From NCBI RefSeq assembly GCF_024435355.1, contig NZ_JAMJWG010000007.1, positions 62,001 through 126,000 on the forward strand: 64,000 nt of DNA. The letters are read 5' to 3'. The notes under the pieces are model-generated. The model worked only from the letters and a program-made list of their open reading frames with translations, had not been told where the DNA came from and did no database searches. Source of the DNA: Streptomyces odontomachi. GTDB lineage: Bacteria; Actinomycetota; Actinomycetes; Streptomycetales; Streptomycetaceae. Shown piece by piece: positions 6,689 to 15,609 of the stretch (its first letter is position 1; the number at the start of each line of letters is the position of its first letter). Position numbers and translations under genes: made by a program.

Positions 6689-8932
6689 ATGCCCGACGAC
6701 GATCCGGTACGCGTGTTGGGGCGCCGTCTCGACGCGGCGCGACGGCAGCGGGGGTGGACCTTCCGCGAGTTCGCCGAACACACCGGAATGTCCAAGAGCA
6801 CGTTGCAGTACCTGATCCGAACCAGGCGCACCGCCCCCGACTACTACGAGCTGGTCGCCCTGGTGGGAAAGCTCGGCCAGCCGTGGACCGAGGAGTGGGA
6901 GCGGCTGTGGCGCCGCGCGGTCGACGGCACACCCTCCGACCCGGAAGCGGTACCGGCCCAACTGCCGGCCGCCGCACCGGGCTTCGTCGGGCGTGACGCG
7001 GAGCTCGCCGAACTCGGCCGGGTACGGGACGCGGGCGCGGCGCTCGTCGTCCTGTGCGGGATGGCCGGGGTCGGCAAGACGGCGCTGGCGGTCCGGTGGG
7101 CGCACCGGGTGCGCGAGGAGTTCGCGGACGGGCAGCTCTACCTCGACCTGCGGGGCTACGACCCCGACCCGCCGCTGCCCGCAGCCGACGCGATGGCGAG
7201 CCTGCTGCGCGCGCTCGGCGTACGCGACACGGCCATGCCCTCCGCGCTCGACGACCGCGGCGCGCTGCTGCGCACCGTGACGCACGGGAAACGGCTCCTC
7301 GTCGTGCTGGACAACGCCGCCACCGTCGAGCAGGTCCGGCCGCTGCTGACCGCAACCGACGCGTCGTTGACCCTCGTGACCAGCCGGGATCGGCTCGCCG
7401 GCCTGGTGGCACGGGAGGGCGCGGTGCGCGTGGAGCTCGATCCGCTGCCGGTGTCCCACGCGACCGGCCTGCTCACCGGCCTGATCGGCGCACGGGCCAG
7501 TACCGACCGGGCGGCGCTGGCCTCGCTCGCCGAGCACTGCGCACGATTACCCCTGGCCCTGCGGGTCGCCGCGGAGTTCGTCGCCGGGCACCCGGGCACG
7601 CCGCTGCCGGACCTGGTCGCCGAACTCGCCGACGAGCAGCGCCGCCTGGACGCGCTGGACGCGGGCGGCGACCGGCGCACCGCGATACGCGGCGTGCTCT
7701 CCTGGTCGTACCGGCACCTGCCGGCGCCCACCGCCCGGATGTTCCGGCTCCTCGGGCTGCACGGCGCGGTCGGCTTCTGCGCGGCAGCGGCGGCGGCGCT
7801 GGCCGGACTGCCGGCCGCCGACGCCAGGCCCCTGCTGGACCGGCTGTGCCAGGCCTACCTGATCCGGCCGGCCGGCGCCGACCGCTACCAGATGCACGAT
7901 CTGCTGCGGGCGTACGCGTCCGAACTGGTGCTCACCGTCGACACGCGCCCCCAGCGCCGCGCGGCCGTCCGGCGGCTGCTGACCTACTACCTGCACTCCG
8001 CGCACGCCGCGGCCCTGCGTCTTGAACCGCACCGGCTGCCCATCACGCTGCCCCGCGCCCGCGCGGTGACACCGGAGCGCCCGGCGTCCACGGCGGCCGC
8101 GCTGGCCTGGTTCACCACCGAGCACCCCGCCCTGCTGGCGGCGATCAACCTGGCGATCGCCGGCCACCTCGACGCGTACACCTGGCGCCTGGCGTGGACG
8201 TTGCTGACCTTCTTCGAGCGGCGCGGCCACTGGCAGGACTACGCGTACACCCAGCGCGCCGCGCTCGCCGCGACCGAGCGCCTCGGCGACCGCTCGGGCC
8301 AGGCCCACACCCATCGCTGCCTCGCCCGCGTGCACAGCCGGCTCGGCCGCTGCGACGAGGCCGACGCCCATCTGCGCCGGGCCCTGGAGCTGTACCGGGA
8401 GGCCGGCGACCGCGGCGGTCAGGCCCGCACCTGCCTGAACCTCAGCATGACCGCCGAACGCGGCGGCCGGTACCTGGAGGCGATGGACCACGACCGCGAG
8501 GCGTACGCACTCTTCGTCGCCGCCGGCGACCGGCACGGGCAGGGTCTGGCCCTCAACCAGATCGGCTGCGACCACCTGCTGCTCGGCAACCCCGACCAGG
8601 CGCTCGTCGACTGCGGCCGTGCCCTCGCCGTCTTCGAGGAGTTCGGCGACGTCTCCTCGCAGGCCGCCGTGTGGGACAGCCTGGGCGCCGCCCACCACGC
8701 CCTGCGCCGGACGGCGCGCGCCGTCGCCTGCTACGAGCAGGCCATCGCCCGCTACCGGCAACTCGGCAACCGCTACCACGAGGCGGACTCGCTCATCCAT
8801 CTGGGCGAGACCCATGAGGCGTCCGGCGACCGGGACGCGGCGCTGGCGCACTGGAAGCTGGCCCTGGAGATCCTCGACGAACTGCACCACGGCAGGGCGG
8901 ACGAGATACGGGCCCGGCTCGCCGCCCGGTGA
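6689..8932 (+). CDS. XRE HTH - NB-ARC ATPase - TPR regulator (STAND type)
   Basis: A 747-residue multidomain regulator. Residues about 8-60 form an XRE helix-turn-helix (FREFAEHTGMSKSTLQYLI). Residues about 100-400 are an NB-ARC ATPase with Walker A GMAGVGKT at 124-131 and Walker B RLLVVLDNAA. The C-terminal third is a run of TPR-like repeats (HRCLARVHSRLGRCDEADAH, ALNQIGCDHLLLGNPDQAL and others). This is the architecture of streptomycete AfsR relatives with an XRE domain in place of BTAD. One in-frame TTA codon is at 7547, so translation may need bldA tRNA. Its target is unknown; the adjacent divergent secreted proteins are candidates. Confidence 0.85.
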   Translation: MPDDDPVRVLGRRLDAARRQRGWTFREFAEHTGMSKSTLQYLIRTRRTAPDYYELVALVGKLGQPWTEEWERLWRRAVDGTPSDPEAVPAQLPAAAPGFVGRDAELAELGRVRDAGAALVVLCGMAGVGKTALAVRWAHRVREEFADGQLYLDLRGYDPDPPLPAADAMASLLRALGVRDTAMPSALDDRGALLRTVTHGKRLLVVLDNAATVEQVRPLLTATDASLTLVTSRDRLAGLVAREGAVRVELDPLPVSHATGLLTGLIGARASTDRAALASLAEHCARLPLALRVAAEFVAGHPGTPLPDLVAELADEQRRLDALDAGGDRRTAIRGVLSWSYRHLPAPTARMFRLLGLHGAVGFCAAAAAALAGLPAADARPLLDRLCQAYLIRPAGADRYQMHDLLRAYASELVLTVDTRPQRRAAVRRLLTYYLHSAHAAALRLEPHRLPITLPRARAVTPERPASTAAALAWFTTEHPALLAAINLAIAGHLDAYTWRLAWTLLTFFERRGHWQDYAYTQRAALAATERLGDRSGQAHTHRCLARVHSRLGRCDEADAHLRRALELYREAGDRGGQARTCLNLSMTAERGGRYLEAMDHDREAYALFVAAGDRHGQGLALNQIGCDHLLLGNPDQALVDCGRALAVFEEFGDVSSQAAVWDSLGAAHHALRRTARAVACYEQAIARYRQLGNRYHEADSLIHLGETHEASGDRDAALAHWKLALEILDELHHGRADEIRARLAAR

Positions 8933-8959
8933 GCACGCAGGCGGTACCCGAACCGCGGC

Positions 8960-9874
8960 TCACATGCCTCCCATTCCGGAGCTCGCAAGACCGTCGATGA
9001 ACCGGCGCTGCAACAGCAGGAAGAGGACGAGCATGGGGGCGATCATGATGAAGCCGGCGGCACTGATCAGCGTGAAGTTCTGCGTGAAGCCCTGCTGGAA
9101 GGTGAAGAACGTCGTCGACAGCGGCATCTTCGACTCGGACTGGAGCATCGTCACCGCGAACAGGAACTCGTTGTAGGCGGACAGGCCCGTCGTCAGTGCC
9201 ACGGTGAGGATGCCTGGCAGCACGTTCGGCAGCACGATACGGGCGAAGACGCGCAGCTCACCGGCCCCGTCGACACGGGCCGCCTCCTCTATCTGCGGCG
9301 GCAGCCCCATCATGAACGAACGCAGCAGCAGCGTGGCGAACGGCGAGAACAGGCCGCAGTAGATGAGGACGAGCCCGAGCCGCGAGTCGTAGAGACCGGC
9401 CTTCGCCCACATGTAGAACAGCGGTACGAGGAACATCTGCGCCGGCAGGGCGCTCGACACCAGCAGGTAGGTCATGAACACCGACGCGCCGTGCACCACG
9501 AGCCGCGCCAGCGCGTAGGCGGCGCAGCACGCCACGACGCAGGTCAGGGCGACGGTGCCGAGCACGATCACGACCGAGTTCCACAGGCCGGCGCCCATGT
9601 TGGCCTGGTTCCAGGCGGTGACGAAGTTGCCCCACTCCCAGCTCTTCGGCAGGCCGAGGGAGTCGGCCGCGTACTGGCCGTTCGTCTTCAGGGCGTTGAA
9701 GAAGAACAGGACGATCGGGCCGATGGCGAAGACGGCCAGGCCGGCGAGGACGACGCCGACGAGCCAGCGCCCGGCCGGCACCCGGCGCGGACCGGCTCCG
9801 GCGGCTCGGCCGCCCGGGGCATGCCCGGCGGTGACCCGCCGGGCGGACGCGTGCGGCGGTACGGCGGCGCTCAT
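8960..9874 (-). CDS. Sugar ABC transporter permease (MalG type)
   Basis: A 304-residue inner-membrane permease of the carbohydrate uptake family CUT1. Six hydrophobic segments are seen, and the cytoplasmic EAA loop that docks the ATPase is intact (EEAARVDGAGELRVFARIVLPNVLPG split over residues about 200-225). The ATG overlaps the stop of the upstream permease gene by 4 bases (ATGA), so translation is coupled. No ATPase gene is present in the operon, as is usual in Streptomyces, where MsiK serves many CUT1 importers. The long N-terminal Ala/Arg-rich tail is common in this genus. Confidence 0.9.
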   Translation of the reverse strand: MSAAVPPHASARRVTAGHAPGGRAAGAGPRRVPAGRWLVGVVLAGLAVFAIGPIVLFFFNALKTNGQYAADSLGLPKSWEWGNFVTAWNQANMGAGLWNSVVIVLGTVALTCVVACCAAYALARLVVHGASVFMTYLLVSSALPAQMFLVPLFYMWAKAGLYDSRLGLVLIYCGLFSPFATLLLRSFMMGLPPQIEEAARVDGAGELRVFARIVLPNVLPGILTVALTTGLSAYNEFLFAVTMLQSESKMPLSTTFFTFQQGFTQNFTLISAAGFIMIAPMLVLFLLLQRRFIDGLASSGMGGM

Positions 9875-10827
9875 GTCTCCCACTTCCTTACCTTCCGGAC
9901 GACGAGGTAGACGGCGACCACCACACCGCTGATCAGGGCCATGACCACGCCCATGGCCGAGGCGTAACCGCCCTGGAGGTTGGAGAAGGCGTCCCGGTAC
10001 AGCACCGTCGACAGCAGGTCGGTGGAGCCTGCGGGACCGCCCTTCGTCAGGATGTAGACGTAGTCGAAGGCGAGGAACGACCAGATGATCGTCATCAGCC
10101 CGAGGAACGCGAACGTGGGGCGGATGGCCGGCAGGGTCACCGCGAAGAACTGCCGCACCGACCCGGCGCCGTCGACCGTCGCCGCTTCGTAGAGGACCGG
10201 GTCGACGCCCTGCATCGCGGCGAGGAAGACCACGACCAGGAACCCCCACCACGCCCAGTTGTTGACGAACTCCACCGACCACAGGGCGAGCTGCGGGTCA
10301 CCGAGCGGGTTGATGTGCAGCAGGTTCCCGATGCCGGTCTGCGGGTCCAGGATGCTGCGCCAGATGGACGCGTTCACCACGCTGGCGACGATGTACGGGA
10401 TGAAGTAGAGGGTGCGCAGCAGCAGCCGGAAGCGGCGGATCCTGGACAGCGCGTAGGCGCCGAAGAGTCCCATCGCCATGGGCACGATCAGGAAGAACAG
10501 CGTCCACAGGATGTTGTGGACCAGCCCCTGCACGAACTCCGGGTCGCCGAGCAGGTTGCGGTAGTTGTCCAGGCCGACGAAGCCTGCGCGGTCGCTGATG
10601 CCGGTCCAGTCGGTGAAGGAGTACCACACCGAGAAGACGCTCGGGACGAGGACGACGAACAGGTTGACCAGGATCAGCGGCAGCAGCAACAGCCAGCCGG
10701 CGACCTTGCGGTCGCGCAGCCGGGCGGTCGGCCCGCGGCGGGCCACCGGTGCGGCGGTGCCGTGGGAGGGTGTGGTGGCGACGGTGCCCGATGGTGCGGT
10801 CGACGGGGTTTCCTGACGGGTCGTCAT
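9871..10827 (-). CDS. Sugar ABC transporter permease (MalF type)
   Basis: A 318-residue CUT1 permease with six membrane segments (LLLLPLILVNLFVVLVPSVF onward) and an EAA loop YEAATVDGAGSVRQFFAVTLP. It pairs with the MalG-type permease encoded just downstream to form the transmembrane channel. Its ATG overlaps the stop of the solute-binding protein gene by 4 bases. The gene lies in a four-gene LacI-controlled operon. The sugar is not predictable from the permease alone. Confidence 0.9.
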   Translation of the reverse strand: MTTRQETPSTAPSGTVATTPSHGTAAPVARRGPTARLRDRKVAGWLLLLPLILVNLFVVLVPSVFSVWYSFTDWTGISDRAGFVGLDNYRNLLGDPEFVQGLVHNILWTLFFLIVPMAMGLFGAYALSRIRRFRLLLRTLYFIPYIVASVVNASIWRSILDPQTGIGNLLHINPLGDPQLALWSVEFVNNWAWWGFLVVVFLAAMQGVDPVLYEAATVDGAGSVRQFFAVTLPAIRPTFAFLGLMTIIWSFLAFDYVYILTKGGPAGSTDLLSTVLYRDAFSNLQGGYASAMGVVMALISGVVVAVYLVVRKVRKWET

Positions 10828-12191
10828 GACAGGCCTCCGCCCGGCTTCGGTGCGGTGGGCACCCGGCCCTGGGCCCGCTCCGTCGCGAAGCGGGTGGCGA
10901 TGCCCTCGCAGTACTGCTTGGCGCTCAGCTGTCCCGTGATGACGTTCTCGAAGTAGTCGATCATGTAGGTCTCGGTCTGCTGCGGGAAGAACGTCCAGGT
11001 GGTGTAGCCGATGGAGGTCGCCGCCGACAGCTGCGCGTACAGCCGCGCGATCCGCCGGTCGGCGCGTGCGGAGAAGTCCGCCGCGCGGATGTGGATCGGG
11101 GGCGGCTCGAAGCTCATCTCCTCGATGCCGGTGATGATCGTCCGCACGTCGGTGGTGAGGAAGTTCAGGTAGTCGGCGGCCGCCGCGGTGTCACCGAAGT
11201 TGGTGTTGACGCCGGCGGACTGCCCGATCGCCAGGTCCCACACGATGCGCGGGACGTGCTCGCCCAGCGCCGGCAGGGTCGTCCAGTCCCAGGTGGCGTC
11301 GTTGCCCGCGGCCTTGCCGAAGTACGCGGGCAGGTTCGCGAACTCCCAGGTGCCGGAGATCATCGCCGCCGCCTTCCCGGTGGCCAGCTGGCGGTAGACC
11401 GTGGGGAAGCTGTTCGTGAAGTACAGGTCGACGGCGCCGCCGAACCAGCCCTTCCTGAAGTACCCGGCGAGCCGGTCGACGGCGTCCACGAACACCGGAT
11501 CGGTCCACTTCGTCTCGCCGGCCAGCGCGGAGTACACCGCCTCAGGCCCCGCGCCGTGGTTGAGCCCGACCCCGACGAACCACTCGTTGGCGCCCTGGTA
11601 GTCCGCGTTGCCGGCGGCGAGCGGAACGTAACCCCTGCCCTTGGCCTCGGTGCAGAAGTCCTCGAACTCCTCGCGGCTGGTGGGCGCCTTCAGGCCGAGG
11701 TCGTCGAGCGTGGCCGGGTTCGTGTAGAAGGCCATCGTCTCGTAGGAGGCGGGCAGCGTGACGAGCTTGCCGTCGACCTCGGAGGCGGCCAGCGCCCACG
11801 GCGCGAACTTCCTGCTCCAGCCGTACTTGCGGGCGTACGGCGTGAGGTCGGCCAGGTAGCCGGCCGAGTAGTAGGCGGCGACGAAGCTCGACGGGCCCGG
11901 CGTGACGATGATCGACGGCCCTCCGCCGGCGGCCAGCGCCGTCTGGATCAGCCGGTCGATCGTGCCGCTCGGCTTCGGGCTGAACCGCACCCGGCGCGCG
12001 CCGCGGTAGGCCTCGGCGAAGTGGGCGCGGAAGTAGTCGTTCTGTTGCGCGTCGGACAGGTTGTTCCAGATCGTGAGGTCGTCCCCGGCACCGCCCGGAC
12101 CTGCCGGCCCGCACGCGTCGAGGAGCGCCGTCACACCGAGCGCACCGCCCGCTCCCAGGAGCCGGCGGCGGGTCATCGCAGACATGCTCAT
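10824..12191 (-). CDS. Sugar ABC transporter solute-binding lipoprotein
   Basis: A 455-residue extracytoplasmic binding protein. The N-terminus has a twin-arginine-like MTRRRLLGAGGALGVTALL followed by the lipobox LLDAC, so it is probably a Tat-exported lipoprotein anchored by the Cys. The body is of the family 1 sugar-binding type (DLTIWNNLSDAQQNDYF, GTWEFANLPAYFG, QSAGVNTNFGD). It supplies substrate to the two downstream permeases. It follows the ADP-ribosylglycohydrolase gene by 25 bases and overlaps the MalF-type gene by 4, so it is part of the same operon. Confidence 0.9.
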   Translation of the reverse strand: MSMSAMTRRRLLGAGGALGVTALLDACGPAGPGGAGDDLTIWNNLSDAQQNDYFRAHFAEAYRGARRVRFSPKPSGTIDRLIQTALAAGGGPSIIVTPGPSSFVAAYYSAGYLADLTPYARKYGWSRKFAPWALAASEVDGKLVTLPASYETMAFYTNPATLDDLGLKAPTSREEFEDFCTEAKGRGYVPLAAGNADYQGANEWFVGVGLNHGAGPEAVYSALAGETKWTDPVFVDAVDRLAGYFRKGWFGGAVDLYFTNSFPTVYRQLATGKAAAMISGTWEFANLPAYFGKAAGNDATWDWTTLPALGEHVPRIVWDLAIGQSAGVNTNFGDTAAAADYLNFLTTDVRTIITGIEEMSFEPPPIHIRAADFSARADRRIARLYAQLSAATSIGYTTWTFFPQQTETYMIDYFENVITGQLSAKQYCEGIATRFATERAQGRVPTAPKPGGGLS

Positions 12192-12216
12192 CTTCCCTCC
12201 TGCGGCCGGGAGCGGC

Positions 12217-13599
12217 TCAGCCGGCGCGTGCCACGCGTACGGTGCGGGCGGCCAGGTCGGAGATGACGGAGTTGTCGAAGCCGAACAGGGCGGACCTGGT
12301 GCGGTCGTGCAGCGGCTCGATCAGGTGCGCCGGCAACGCCGCGGTGCCCGCGAGGATGCCGGCGACGGAACCGACCGTCGCACCGTTGGAGTCGGTGTCC
12401 CAGCCGCTCATGACGACCTTGCCGACGGCGCTCGTGTAGTCGCCTTCGGACCACAGCAGGGCCGCGGTGACGGCTGCCGCGTTGTTGATGGTGTGCACCC
12501 ACGAGTAGTGGCCGTAGGCCGCGCGGATGTCGGCGAGCGCGGACTCCCAGGACAGCCCGTCGGCGCGCAGCCGCAGCACATGGCCGAGGGCCTCGTGGAG
12601 CCGGGAACGCGGCGGGACCACGGTCAACGCGGCCTCGACGGCACCGGCGGCGTCGGACGCGGTGAACGCGCTCGCGACGAGCGCGGCCGCCCACATCTCC
12701 CCGTACACGCCGTTGCCGGTGTGCGACAGGGCCGCGTCCTGGTAGGCGAGGGCGGCGGCGGTCCAGGGATCGCCCGGGTTCACATAGCCGAAGACGTCAC
12801 CGCGGATCTGCGCGCCGATCCACTCGCGGTAGGGGTTGCGGAACCGGGCCACCCGCGGCACCCGCAGACCGTTCACGAGGTTGACGTACGCCGCACGTTC
12901 GGCGGTGAAGATCTGCCGCACCGGGAACAGCGTCGTCCACGCCTCGCCGACGTGCTCCGGGCGCAGCGCGCGACCGTGCGTCTGAAGCAGGTGCAGGGCG
13001 AGGATCGGGTAGTCGATGTCGTCGTCGCGCGCCGACCCGTCGATGCCGCCGCGGGTGGTCTCGGGCCAGCAGTCCCGGAACGCGAACCCCTCCGGCATGG
13101 GGTCCAGCACGGGGAAGTAGTCGGTCAGCGGATACGCCTCGGCGAGCGTCAGGTACTCCCGGATCCGCTCCACCGTCCAGTGGTCGCCGTGCTCGACCGG
13201 CTTGCCCAGGTTGCAGCCGGCGATCCGGCCGAGCCACGCGGCGTGCACGCGGTCGGCGTACCGGTCGCCGTCCGTCGCGGCCGCCGTCGCCGTCGCACCG
13301 GAGGCGGCGGGGGCCGGAGCGACGGCGGCCCGGATGTCGTCCAGGGCGTCGGGCTCCTCGTAACGCCAGCCGGGCGGCCGGGTGCTGTCCTCCATCGCGT
13401 CGACCAGGGCCAGCACGGCGGCACGGTCCTCGGGGTCGGTGGCGTTGGCGGCGCGCACCACGTCGTCGACGTCGTACCCGCTCTCGCGGCGCTGGGCGAC
13501 CTCGTCCACCAGGAGGTCGCGGGGTTCGCACGCGTCGAAGGTGCTGTGCCGGTACGCCTCGGCGAGCCCGACGGCGGAACGGGGGGACGTCTGGGTCAT
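12217..13599 (-). CDS. ADP-ribosylglycohydrolase family protein
   Basis: A 460-residue protein whose region from about residue 130 is an ADP-ribosylglycohydrolase/crystallin J1 domain: RVHAAWLGRIAGCNLGKPVEHG, then SARDDDIDYPILAL (metal-binding Asp cluster), and MSGWDTDSNGATVGSVAGILAGTAALP, the family's DTDTxGAxxG motif carrying the second metal site. It is the first gene of a sugar-importer operon under a LacI-type repressor, so the likely substrate is an N- or O-linked glycoside or ribosyl compound brought in by the importer, not protein-bound ADP-ribose. The ATG at 13599 follows a GGAAA site. About 100 N-terminal residues are outside the domain. Confidence 0.85.
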   Translation of the reverse strand: MTQTSPRSAVGLAEAYRHSTFDACEPRDLLVDEVAQRRESGYDVDDVVRAANATDPEDRAAVLALVDAMEDSTRPPGWRYEEPDALDDIRAAVAPAPAASGATATAAATDGDRYADRVHAAWLGRIAGCNLGKPVEHGDHWTVERIREYLTLAEAYPLTDYFPVLDPMPEGFAFRDCWPETTRGGIDGSARDDDIDYPILALHLLQTHGRALRPEHVGEAWTTLFPVRQIFTAERAAYVNLVNGLRVPRVARFRNPYREWIGAQIRGDVFGYVNPGDPWTAAALAYQDAALSHTGNGVYGEMWAAALVASAFTASDAAGAVEAALTVVPPRSRLHEALGHVLRLRADGLSWESALADIRAAYGHYSWVHTINNAAAVTAALLWSEGDYTSAVGKVVMSGWDTDSNGATVGSVAGILAGTAALPAHLIEPLHDRTRSALFGFDNSVISDLAARTVRVARAG

Positions 13600-13662
13600 G
13601 GGCTCGGGTTTCCTTCTGTCTGTCGGTGTGCGGGTGGGCGGGTGCCGCGGGTGCTCGGGCCA

Positions 13663-13684
13663 GCGCGCAAAACGTTTTGCGCGC
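13663..13684. promoter_or_regulatory. LacI-family operator of the sugar operon
   Basis: A perfect 22-bp palindrome with core GCAAAACGTTTTGC, extended on both sides by GCGC. It lies 64 bases upstream of the ADP-ribosylglycohydrolase start and just after the end of the lacI-type gene. The same 16-bp core precedes the regulator gene itself. Palindromes centred on CG are the classical binding sites of LacI/GalR proteins, so this is the probable operator that represses the import operon. Confidence 0.88.
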
Positions 13685-13798
13685 GGACCGCAGAGGGCAC
13701 CGGATGGGGCTGGGCGACGTAGGGGACGGGTGGGGAAAGCGGGGAAGGGGGGCAGGTGAGGGAGGCTTCGGCTGCTCGGGTCTTCGGATGCGGGTGCG

Positions 13799-14809
13799 TC
13801 AGGCCGAGTCTCTGACGACCAGGTGGGTCGGGAGGAGGACACGTCGGTAGGGGGCGTCGGGGCCGTTCTCGACGCGCCAGAGGATCGTGCGCGCCGACGC
13901 GTCGCCGACGGCCGGGGCGGGATTGACGACGGTCGTCAGCCGGGGTGTCACCAGGGCCGCCGTCTCGATGTCGTCGAACCCGACGATCGCGAGGTCGTCG
14001 GGGACCCGCAGGCCGGCCGCGCGCACGGCCTCCGTGGCGCCGATCGCCATCAGGTCGTTGGCGCACAGCAGGGCGCGCGGGCGGTCGGTGCCGTGCAGCA
14101 GGCTGGTGGCGGCCGCCGCGCCGCCGCCGCGGGTGAACGGCGCGTGCGCGATCCACTGCCGTCGCACCTCGAGCCCGGCCGCGGCCATCGCCGCCTCGAA
14201 GCCGGCGAGCCGGAGCGGTCCCGAGACCGCGCCGGGCGGGCCGCCGATGAACCCGATCTCGGGCATGCCCCTGCTCACCAGGTGGCGGACCGCCTCGGTG
14301 AGGCCGCTGGTGTCGTCGGTCACGACGCGATCGGCGGGGACGTCACCGGTCTCCGCGGTGAGCAGGACGAGCGGCAGGTCCGGGCCGACGATCTCGCGCG
14401 CCTCGGCACCGGTCAGCGCCATCGGCTGGATCACCACGCCGTCCACGCCCCGCGCCGCCATCTCCTCCAGCAGCCGCCGTTCCGTCGCCGCTTCGCCGTC
14501 GGTGTTCCCGATGAACGACACGTAGCCCTCGGTCGCCAGCACGTCGTGCACGGCCCGTGCGACGGCCGGGTAGTACGGGTTGGCGATGTCGACGAGCAGC
14601 AGCGCCACCGAATGGGTCTTCCGGCTGCGCAGGCTCCTGGCCACGATGTTCGGGCGGTAGTTCTGCTCCTCGATGGCCTTGAGGATCCGCTCGCGGGTCT
14701 CCGGCGACACGGCCCGCTTGCCGCTGAGGGCGTGCGAGACCGTGGTGAGGCTGACCCCTGCGGCCGCGGCGACGCTCGCGATGCTGGGACGGTCCGGTTG
14801 GCTGGGCAC
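13799..14809 (-). CDS. LacI-family transcriptional regulator
   Basis: A 336-residue repressor. The N-terminal HTH is PSIASVAAAAGVSLTTVSHALSG, followed by the hinge helix ERILKAIEEQNYRPNIVARSLR that recognises the minor groove. The remaining about 270 residues form a periplasmic-binding-protein-like effector domain (VALLLVDIANPYYP, GVVIQPMAL, GFIGGPPGAVSG). It is followed on the same strand by the sugar ABC operon and preceded by the same palindrome as that operon, so it is very probably its local repressor and represses itself as well. The inducing sugar is not known. Confidence 0.92.
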   Translation of the reverse strand: MPSQPDRPSIASVAAAAGVSLTTVSHALSGKRAVSPETRERILKAIEEQNYRPNIVARSLRSRKTHSVALLLVDIANPYYPAVARAVHDVLATEGYVSFIGNTDGEAATERRLLEEMAARGVDGVVIQPMALTGAEAREIVGPDLPLVLLTAETGDVPADRVVTDDTSGLTEAVRHLVSRGMPEIGFIGGPPGAVSGPLRLAGFEAAMAAAGLEVRRQWIAHAPFTRGGGAAAATSLLHGTDRPRALLCANDLMAIGATEAVRAAGLRVPDDLAIVGFDDIETAALVTPRLTTVVNPAPAVGDASARTILWRVENGPDAPYRRVLLPTHLVVRDSA

Positions 14810-14851
14810 CGCGCGTCACCTCCGGCCGGGAGCGGTGCGTGCAAAGCGTGA

Positions 14852-14867
14852 TGCAAAACGTTTTGCA
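14852..14867. promoter_or_regulatory. LacI-family operator of the regulator gene
   Basis: TGCAAAACGTTTTGCA, a perfect 16-bp palindrome, lies 43 bases upstream of the lacI-type start. It repeats the core of the site at 13663-13684, which supports autoregulation. Confidence 0.88.
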
Positions 14868-14957
14868 CGCGATGTGTGGCTCCACCTAACGAAACGGAAC
14901 GGTGCCGTGTCAATACCCGCGTCCCCGCACCGCGGTGCGAGGCGCGCCGCCGGCGGC

Positions 14958-14984
14958 TGTCACATCCGGCGGCCCGGCGGTGTC
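14958..14984 (+). promoter_or_regulatory. Candidate ECF41 sigma-factor promoter
   Basis: TGTCACA at 14958-14964, exactly 16 bases, then TGTC at 14981-14984. The published ECF41 consensus is TGTCACA, a 16-base spacer, and CGTC, so the match is complete except for one base of the -10 element. It lies 47 bases before the carboxymuconolactone decarboxylase gene, which is the gene ECF41 factors normally control. Confidence 0.78.
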
Positions 14985-15030
14985 TTCATGCCGAACACGC
15001 ACACGTACTCACACGTACAGGGAGCACACG

Positions 15031-15609
15031 ATGGCACTACGCGTTCCGAAGGCCGAGCTCAGCGCAGAGGTCACGGAAAGCATGATCGAGCAGTTCGGTG
15101 CCGTGCCCGAACCCCTCGAGGCGACGTGGCACAACCCCGAAGTGGCCCGGGCGGGCCAGGAGATGGGGGCCAGGGTGAATGCTTGGAACGGGGCCGACGC
15201 GAGCCTGAAGTCCTTCGCGCACATGGCCGTCGCGGCACAGGTCGGATGCAGCTGGTGCCTCGACATCGGCTACTTCCAGGCGCAGAACCAGAACCTGGAC
15301 CTGACCAAGGCGAGCCAGGTGCCGCGCTGGCGCGAGTCGGAGGTGTTCACCCCCTTGGAGCGTGACGTGATGGAGTACGCCGAGGCCATGACGAACACGC
15401 CGCCGACCGTCACCGACGAGCTGTCCGCGGCCCTGCTGGACCGGATCGGCACGGCGGCGTTGGTCGAACTCACCGGGTTCATCGCCTTCGCCAACTTCGC
15501 GACCAGGAACAACACGGCGCTGGGGGTCACGTCGCAGGGCTTCTCCGCCGCGTGCGAGATTCCGCTGGCCGCGCCGGCCGAGACGTCGGGCGTAGGGTCG
15601 CCGGCGTGA
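15031..15609 (+). CDS. Carboxymuconolactone decarboxylase/AhpD-family protein
   Basis: A 192-residue alkylhydroperoxidase-like protein. The redox CxxC is present in VGCSWCLDIGYF near residue 74, preceded by the helix SFAHMAVAAQ. These all-helical proteins reduce peroxides or act as decarboxylases. The ATG follows GGGAG. Its stop overlaps the GTG of the sigma gene (GTGA), so the two are translationally coupled. The pairing with an ECF41 sigma gene is the standard arrangement for that sigma group, whose neighbours are carboxymuconolactone decarboxylases, oxidoreductases or epimerases. Confidence 0.9.
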   Translation: MALRVPKAELSAEVTESMIEQFGAVPEPLEATWHNPEVARAGQEMGARVNAWNGADASLKSFAHMAVAAQVGCSWCLDIGYFQAQNQNLDLTKASQVPRWRESEVFTPLERDVMEYAEAMTNTPPTVTDELSAALLDRIGTAALVELTGFIAFANFATRNNTALGVTSQGFSAACEIPLAAPAETSGVGSPA

